This document shows, in pieces, positions 46,564 through 49,910 of a stretch of 49,910 bases of DNA (position 1 is the first letter of the stretch; each line of letters starts with the position of its first letter). Position numbers and translations under genes: made by a program. Source of the DNA: Rhodothermales bacterium (lineage in GTDB: Bacteria > Bacteroidota > Rhodothermia > Rhodothermales > JAHQVL01); the NCBI GenBank assembly GCA_034439735.1, contig JAWXAX010000024.1, forward strand, positions 1 to 49,910, read 5' to 3'. The notes under the pieces are model-generated. The model was given only the letters and a program-made list of their open reading frames with translations, did no database searches and was not told the origin of the DNA.

Positions 46564-48849
46564 GTGGCTACCGTCGGTCGTATCGTTCTATCGCTGGTGC
46601 TGGGCGCCGGCGTCTTCGCTTCTCCCATCCTGGCTCAACCCAGTGCACCCGAACGCTCGAACGGAGGTCTTGCAGCCCCTGTGGCGCAGGCCGTGCGTAT
46701 CGAACAGGCGCCGACGCTGGACGGCAACGTGCTCGGCGATCCCGCCTGGGCGACGATCCCGGAAATCGAAGGTTTCTGGCAGACGACGCCGGACGAAGGC
46801 AACCCCGCGACCGAGCGCACGACCGTCAAGGTGGCGTACGACGATCGGTTCTTCTACCTCAGCGTGGTGTGTTATCATCAGGATGCCGGCCAGATCATCG
46901 TCTCCGATGCGCGGCGTGACGGGGATCTGCAGGGTATAGATAGTTTTCAGTTCGTGCTGGATACCTATATGGATACCCAGAACGGATTCGTCTTTGGCAC
47001 CAGCCCGGCCGGCATCGAATACGACGCGCAGATCGCCAACGAGGGCGGCGGGCAATTCGGGTTTGCCGGCCAGCAATCGGGTTCGATGGGCGGCCTCAAC
47101 GTCAACTGGGACGGCTCGTGGGAGGTCCGCTCGGAAACCGGAGAGTATGGGTGGAGCGCCGAGTTCGCCATCCCGTTCCGCACCCTGCGTTTCCCCAAAA
47201 AGACGACGCAATCCTGGGGGATCAACTTCCAGCGAACCATCCGCCACAATAACGAAATCGCCTACTGGGCGCCGCTTCCGCGGCAGTATAACCTCTACCG
47301 CGTCTCACGCGCCGGCACGCTCGAAGGCCTTGAAGTACCCAACCCGCGCAACCTGAAGATCATGCCCTACGTGCTCGGTCAGACGCGCGTGGACCGGATT
47401 GGCGATGCCGGCGGGGAGACGGGCGATTTCGGAGTGGACGCCAAATACAGCATCACCCCGAGTGTCGCACTCGACCTGACCTACAACACGGACTTCGCGC
47501 AGGTGGAGGTCGACGAACAGCAGATCAACCTCGATCGGTTTTCGCTCTTCTTCCCGGAGAAGCGACCGTTCTTCCTTGAAAATGCTGGCCTGTTCTCGAT
47601 TAACGCGGACGGCACGGCGCAAACCGGCAGCGACGTCGAGCTCTTTTTCTCCCGTCGCATCGGCATCGGAGCGAGCGGCGAAACGGTGCCGATCATCGGC
47701 GGCGCGCGCGTGTCGGGGAGTGTCGGCCGAACGAGCGTGGGCTTCCTGAACATGCAGACCGAATCGCTGGACGGCGTGACGGAGTCGAATAACTTCGGCG
47801 TGGCGCGTATCGAGCAAAAGATGCAGCGCCGCAGCGGCATTGGGGCGATGATCGTGAATCGCGAAGGGCGGACCGGCCTCGTATCGGGGATCGATAATCC
47901 CTACAACCGGCTCATCGCCATCGACGGAAAGATGGGGATTGGAGATTACGCCGACCTTACGGCTTATGTGGCGCGCTCCTTTTCGCCGCACCTGGACGGC
48001 TCGCAGCACGCGTTCGACATCTCGGCGCAGCGAAATGTGGAGGCTGTGTTGCTGTCGGCCCAGTACAGCGAAGTATCCGACACCTTCAACCCGGAAGTTG
48101 GGTTTCTGGCGCGGCAGAGCTACCGTAAGATCAACACGCTTGTCTTCACCCGTTTCCGGCCGTCCGACTTCATCGGCATGCTCGAGATCCGCCCCCATGT
48201 GGCCTACCGCGCCTTCTGGGGGTACACGGATGGGTTCTTCGAGACCGGCTTTACCCACATCGACGCGCACTGGGTATGGCGAAGCGGCATCGAATTCCAC
48301 TCGGGCATGAACATCCGTACAGAGGGCGTGAGGAGGGACTTTGAACTTGGCGGCGTCAACGTACCCGGGGATAGCTACACCTGGGCCGAAACCCAGTTGG
48401 TGTTCATGACGAATCGGAGCAAGAAGGTGAGCGTTGAAGAGCGTCTGTTCGCCGGCGGCTTCTTCGGTGGCGATCGCATTTCGACGACGACGACGCTTCG
48501 TGTTCGAGGCGGCGACCGGTTTACGTCGGAGTTTTCCCTGCAGCGCAACGACGTCAGCCTGCCGGCAGGCGACTTCACGAGCAATCTGCTCCGCACACGG
48601 CTCAGCTACTCGTTTACGCCGCGCATCTTCCTCCAGAACCTCATCCAGTACAACGACCAGTCGGAAGTGTGGTCAATGAACATCCGCTTCGGCTGGCTCC
48701 AATCCTCCAACACGGGCCTCTTCCTCGTGTATAACCAGGCGAGCGGGTTGGACTTTACGAGCGACGACTTTCTCCTTTACGCGCCCGGGGATTTGTTGAA
48801 CCGGAGCCTCACGCTGAAATACACGTACCTGTTCGACGTTTTTAAGTAA
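46564..48849 (+). CDS. DUF5916 family protein with CBM9-like N-terminal domain (outer-membrane type)
   Basis: 761 aa if it starts at GTG 46564, which gives a clean signal peptide (VGRIVLSLVLGAGVFASPILAQ); a TTG at 46546 is possible. The N-terminal CBM9-like domain (about 45-230) begins IEQAPTLDGNVLGDPAWATIPEIEGFWQTTPDEG and has YGWSAEFAIPFRTLRF. The C-terminal DUF5916 region (about 240-761) shows TYNTDFAQVEVDEQQINLDRFSLFFPEKRPFFLEN and long alternating amphipathic strands ending KYTYLFDVFK, consistent with an outer-membrane beta-barrel. Such proteins may bind or pass carbohydrates, but none has a settled function. Monocistronic. Confidence 0.88.
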   Translation: MATVGRIVLSLVLGAGVFASPILAQPSAPERSNGGLAAPVAQAVRIEQAPTLDGNVLGDPAWATIPEIEGFWQTTPDEGNPATERTTVKVAYDDRFFYLSVVCYHQDAGQIIVSDARRDGDLQGIDSFQFVLDTYMDTQNGFVFGTSPAGIEYDAQIANEGGGQFGFAGQQSGSMGGLNVNWDGSWEVRSETGEYGWSAEFAIPFRTLRFPKKTTQSWGINFQRTIRHNNEIAYWAPLPRQYNLYRVSRAGTLEGLEVPNPRNLKIMPYVLGQTRVDRIGDAGGETGDFGVDAKYSITPSVALDLTYNTDFAQVEVDEQQINLDRFSLFFPEKRPFFLENAGLFSINADGTAQTGSDVELFFSRRIGIGASGETVPIIGGARVSGSVGRTSVGFLNMQTESLDGVTESNNFGVARIEQKMQRRSGIGAMIVNREGRTGLVSGIDNPYNRLIAIDGKMGIGDYADLTAYVARSFSPHLDGSQHAFDISAQRNVEAVLLSAQYSEVSDTFNPEVGFLARQSYRKINTLVFTRFRPSDFIGMLEIRPHVAYRAFWGYTDGFFETGFTHIDAHWVWRSGIEFHSGMNIRTEGVRRDFELGGVNVPGDSYTWAETQLVFMTNRSKKVSVEERLFAGGFFGGDRISTTTTLRVRGGDRFTSEFSLQRNDVSLPAGDFTSNLLRTRLSYSFTPRIFLQNLIQYNDQSEVWSMNIRFGWLQSSNTGLFLVYNQASGLDFTSDDFLLYAPGDLLNRSLTLKYTYLFDVFK

Positions 48850-48992
48850 ACGGGCGAGCACAATGTGCTGATGGACCCGGGAGGGCACGCCGGCATAGCC
48901 CCCCACTTTTTTCGATCCAACCGTGACGGGTTCGAGGAGGGGAATTCGCATCTAGAGGCATACCAGGTTTGCACCATCAAACCCCTGCCCCC

Positions 48993-49382
48993 ATGATCGA
49001 TACCGCTTATACCCTGACCTCGTTTCCCTCGGCGTCCTCCACGCTGCCGGCACAGATCCGCTTCAGAAGCCGTACGTCGTCGCCACGTGCGCCGTATACG
49101 CCGGCGGCGCCTCCCATGCTTACCCGGGTGCCGGCCCGCTTGTCTGCCCTGGAGCCGGCCGTTTATCCAGCCCAATCCGATGCGCCCCAGCCGGTCGCTT
49201 CGCGCGGACGAACAAGTTATTTTATCGCTGGCATGGCGCTCCTGTTTGTCCTGATCCAGGCCGCCGCCTGGCTCCCGCTCGAAGGGATCGACCTTCTCTT
49301 CGTCCGGATCGTCCTCTTCGCCGGCGCCGGGATCTGCTTCCTTGCTTCGGGTGACGACGCGGTGAGCGCGCCTTATTCGTAA
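48993..49382 (+). CDS. Small membrane protein, unknown function
   Basis: 129 aa from ATG 48993. The first 75 residues are rich in Ser/Pro/Ala/Arg and look disordered. They are followed by two membrane segments, SYFIAGMALLFVLIQAAAWLPL and LLFVRIVLFAGAGICFLASG, separated by EGID. No family recognised. It is co-directional with, and 66 bp before, the NqrM-like gene. Confidence 0.6.
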   Translation: MIDTAYTLTSFPSASSTLPAQIRFRSRTSSPRAPYTPAAPPMLTRVPARLSALEPAVYPAQSDAPQPVASRGRTSYFIAGMALLFVLIQAAAWLPLEGIDLLFVRIVLFAGAGICFLASGDDAVSAPYS

Positions 49383-49448
49383 CGCCTCGCGGCCGAAACT
49401 TTACGAACGGTGGGTCTTACCAATACCTCACCAGAACCAACCGATCGT

Positions 49449-49646
49449 ATGGAAACCATTATCGCCGCCGTTGTTGTCGTGGGTCTTGCGTTCGCCATGA
49501 TCGCTACCCGTATCCTCCTGGTGAAAGATGGCGAATTCAAAGGCACGTGCAGCAGCAACAACCCCTACTTGAAGAACCAGTTGGGCGAGTGCACGGTGTG
49601 CGGCAAGAAGGTAGACGAGCCGTGTAAGCTCGAGACCACGAACTGA
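49449..49646 (+). CDS. NqrM-like small membrane protein with cysteine cluster
   Basis: 65 aa from ATG 49449. One N-terminal membrane helix (IIAAVVVVGLAFAMIATRILL), then KDGEFKGTCSSNNPYLKNQLGECTVCGKKVDEPCK with four cysteines (C, CxxC, C). This layout of a short helix, G-T-C and a CxxC...PC cluster resembles NqrM, the maturation factor of the Na+-translocating NADH:quinone reductase thought to deliver iron to NqrD/E. The gene next door is apbE, the flavin transferase that flavinates NqrB and NqrC, which supports the assignment. In Bacteroidota such proteins are often labelled membrane or secreted protein. Confidence 0.6.
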   Translation: METIIAAVVVVGLAFAMIATRILLVKDGEFKGTCSSNNPYLKNQLGECTVCGKKVDEPCKLETTN

Positions 49647-49659
49647 ACGTCAGGCTACG

Positions 49660-49910
49660 TCACATCCCTGATCCTACCGCGCCGGGTAGGTCAACCAGCC
49701 GGCCTTCGAAACCCGGTGTCATGGTTTCGATATAGGTACTATCTGGACCGGCGGTTACAAAAAACCCTTCCAGCTCGGGGCGTTCGCCCAGAAATTCCAG
49801 CGCGCTTTCGGCGCCCATCACCATCGCGGCCGTGGCATAGGCATCCGCCGTCATGCAGTCGGCGGCCAGTATGGACACGCTCAGCAGGCTGTTCCGCGCG
49901 GGGTACCCCG
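49660..49910 (-). CDS. apbE: FAD:protein FMN transferase, C-terminal part (cut by window edge)
   Basis: Only the last 83 codons are in the window; the frame is open through 49910. GYPARNSLLSVSILAADCMTADAYATAAMVMGAESALEFL matches the C-terminal block of ApbE, including the Asp and Thr/Ala residues that hold Mg2+ and FAD. It ends shortly after with LPGAVGSGM. ApbE moves FMN from FAD to threonines of Nqr or Rnf subunits outside the inner membrane. It converges with the NqrM-like gene, 13 bp between their stops. Confidence 0.88.
   Translation of the reverse strand, partial: GYPARNSLLSVSILAADCMTADAYATAAMVMGAESALEFLGERPELEGFFVTAGPDSTYIETMTPGFEGRLVDLPGAVGSGM

Overview
The window is high-GC (roughly 60-65 %) chromosomal DNA. 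It probably comes from a Rhodothermales-type bacterium (Rhodothermota/Bacteroidota). The grounds are the many exported proteins ending in, or containing, a 'YPNPFNPST...PSGVYLYRI' type sorting/Ig-like module, the DUF5916, DUF4097 and fasciclin lipoproteins, the TAT-exported TIM-barrel isomerases, and the weak Shine-Dalgarno sequences. No rRNA, phage, IS element, integrase or CRISPR array was found. About 41 protein genes (one cut by the right edge), one tRNA and one gene remnant are supported.

Layout. 0.15-9 kb: mixed metabolism (Gfo/Idh/MocA oxidoreductase, TAT-lipoprotein TIM-barrel protein, thiE, exported Ntn-type asparaginase, metY, M6-like metalloprotease, glycerate 2-kinase). 9-11.7 kb: a large secreted DUF5060 glycoside-hydrolase-like protein with dockerin-like, cohesin-like and sorting modules. 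12-17 kb: YyaL-like thioredoxin-domain protein, thiolase and a secreted SGNH-like protein. 17.1-17.5 kb: non-coding 28-bp tandem repeats and a strong terminator. 17.5-20.5 kb: fasciclin lipoprotein and two DUF4097 beta-repeat proteins. 20.7-23.8 kb: alaS and tRNA-Ser(CGA). 23.9-24.1 kb: a 13-copy, 14-bp tandem array that runs into a stop codon.

24-38.3 kb is a sugar and nucleoside island. A nucleoside hydrolase lipoprotein is divergent from an RbsB-like binding protein, an RbsC-like permease and a DUF1593 nucleoside-hydrolase-like protein. Next comes an AraC regulator, divergent from a tightly packed run: TIM-barrel isomerase, split transketolase (two subunits, ATGA overlap), FGGY kinase, DUF2291 lipoprotein, sugar ABC ATPase, permease and a second binding protein. 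Isomerase + two-subunit transketolase + FGGY kinase + sugar ABC importer is the layout known for the D-apiose/D-apulose transketolase pathway. I propose that function for this locus as a family-level inference. The DUF5060/apiosidase-like secreted enzyme at 9-11.7 kb could be an upstream partner.

38.3-49.9 kb: diheme cytochrome c and a TAT TIM-barrel protein, a zinc-ribbon protein, a 62-aa protein, an exported endonuclease/exonuclease/phosphatase-family protein coupled to the decayed remnant of an NHL-repeat protein, a lipoprotein methyltransferase, a receiver-like protein lacking its phospho-acceptor, glpD, a DUF5916 outer-membrane-type protein, two small membrane proteins (the second NqrM-like) and the 3' end of apbE. 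Gene calls come from reading translated sequence and from recall of family signatures; no search was run.
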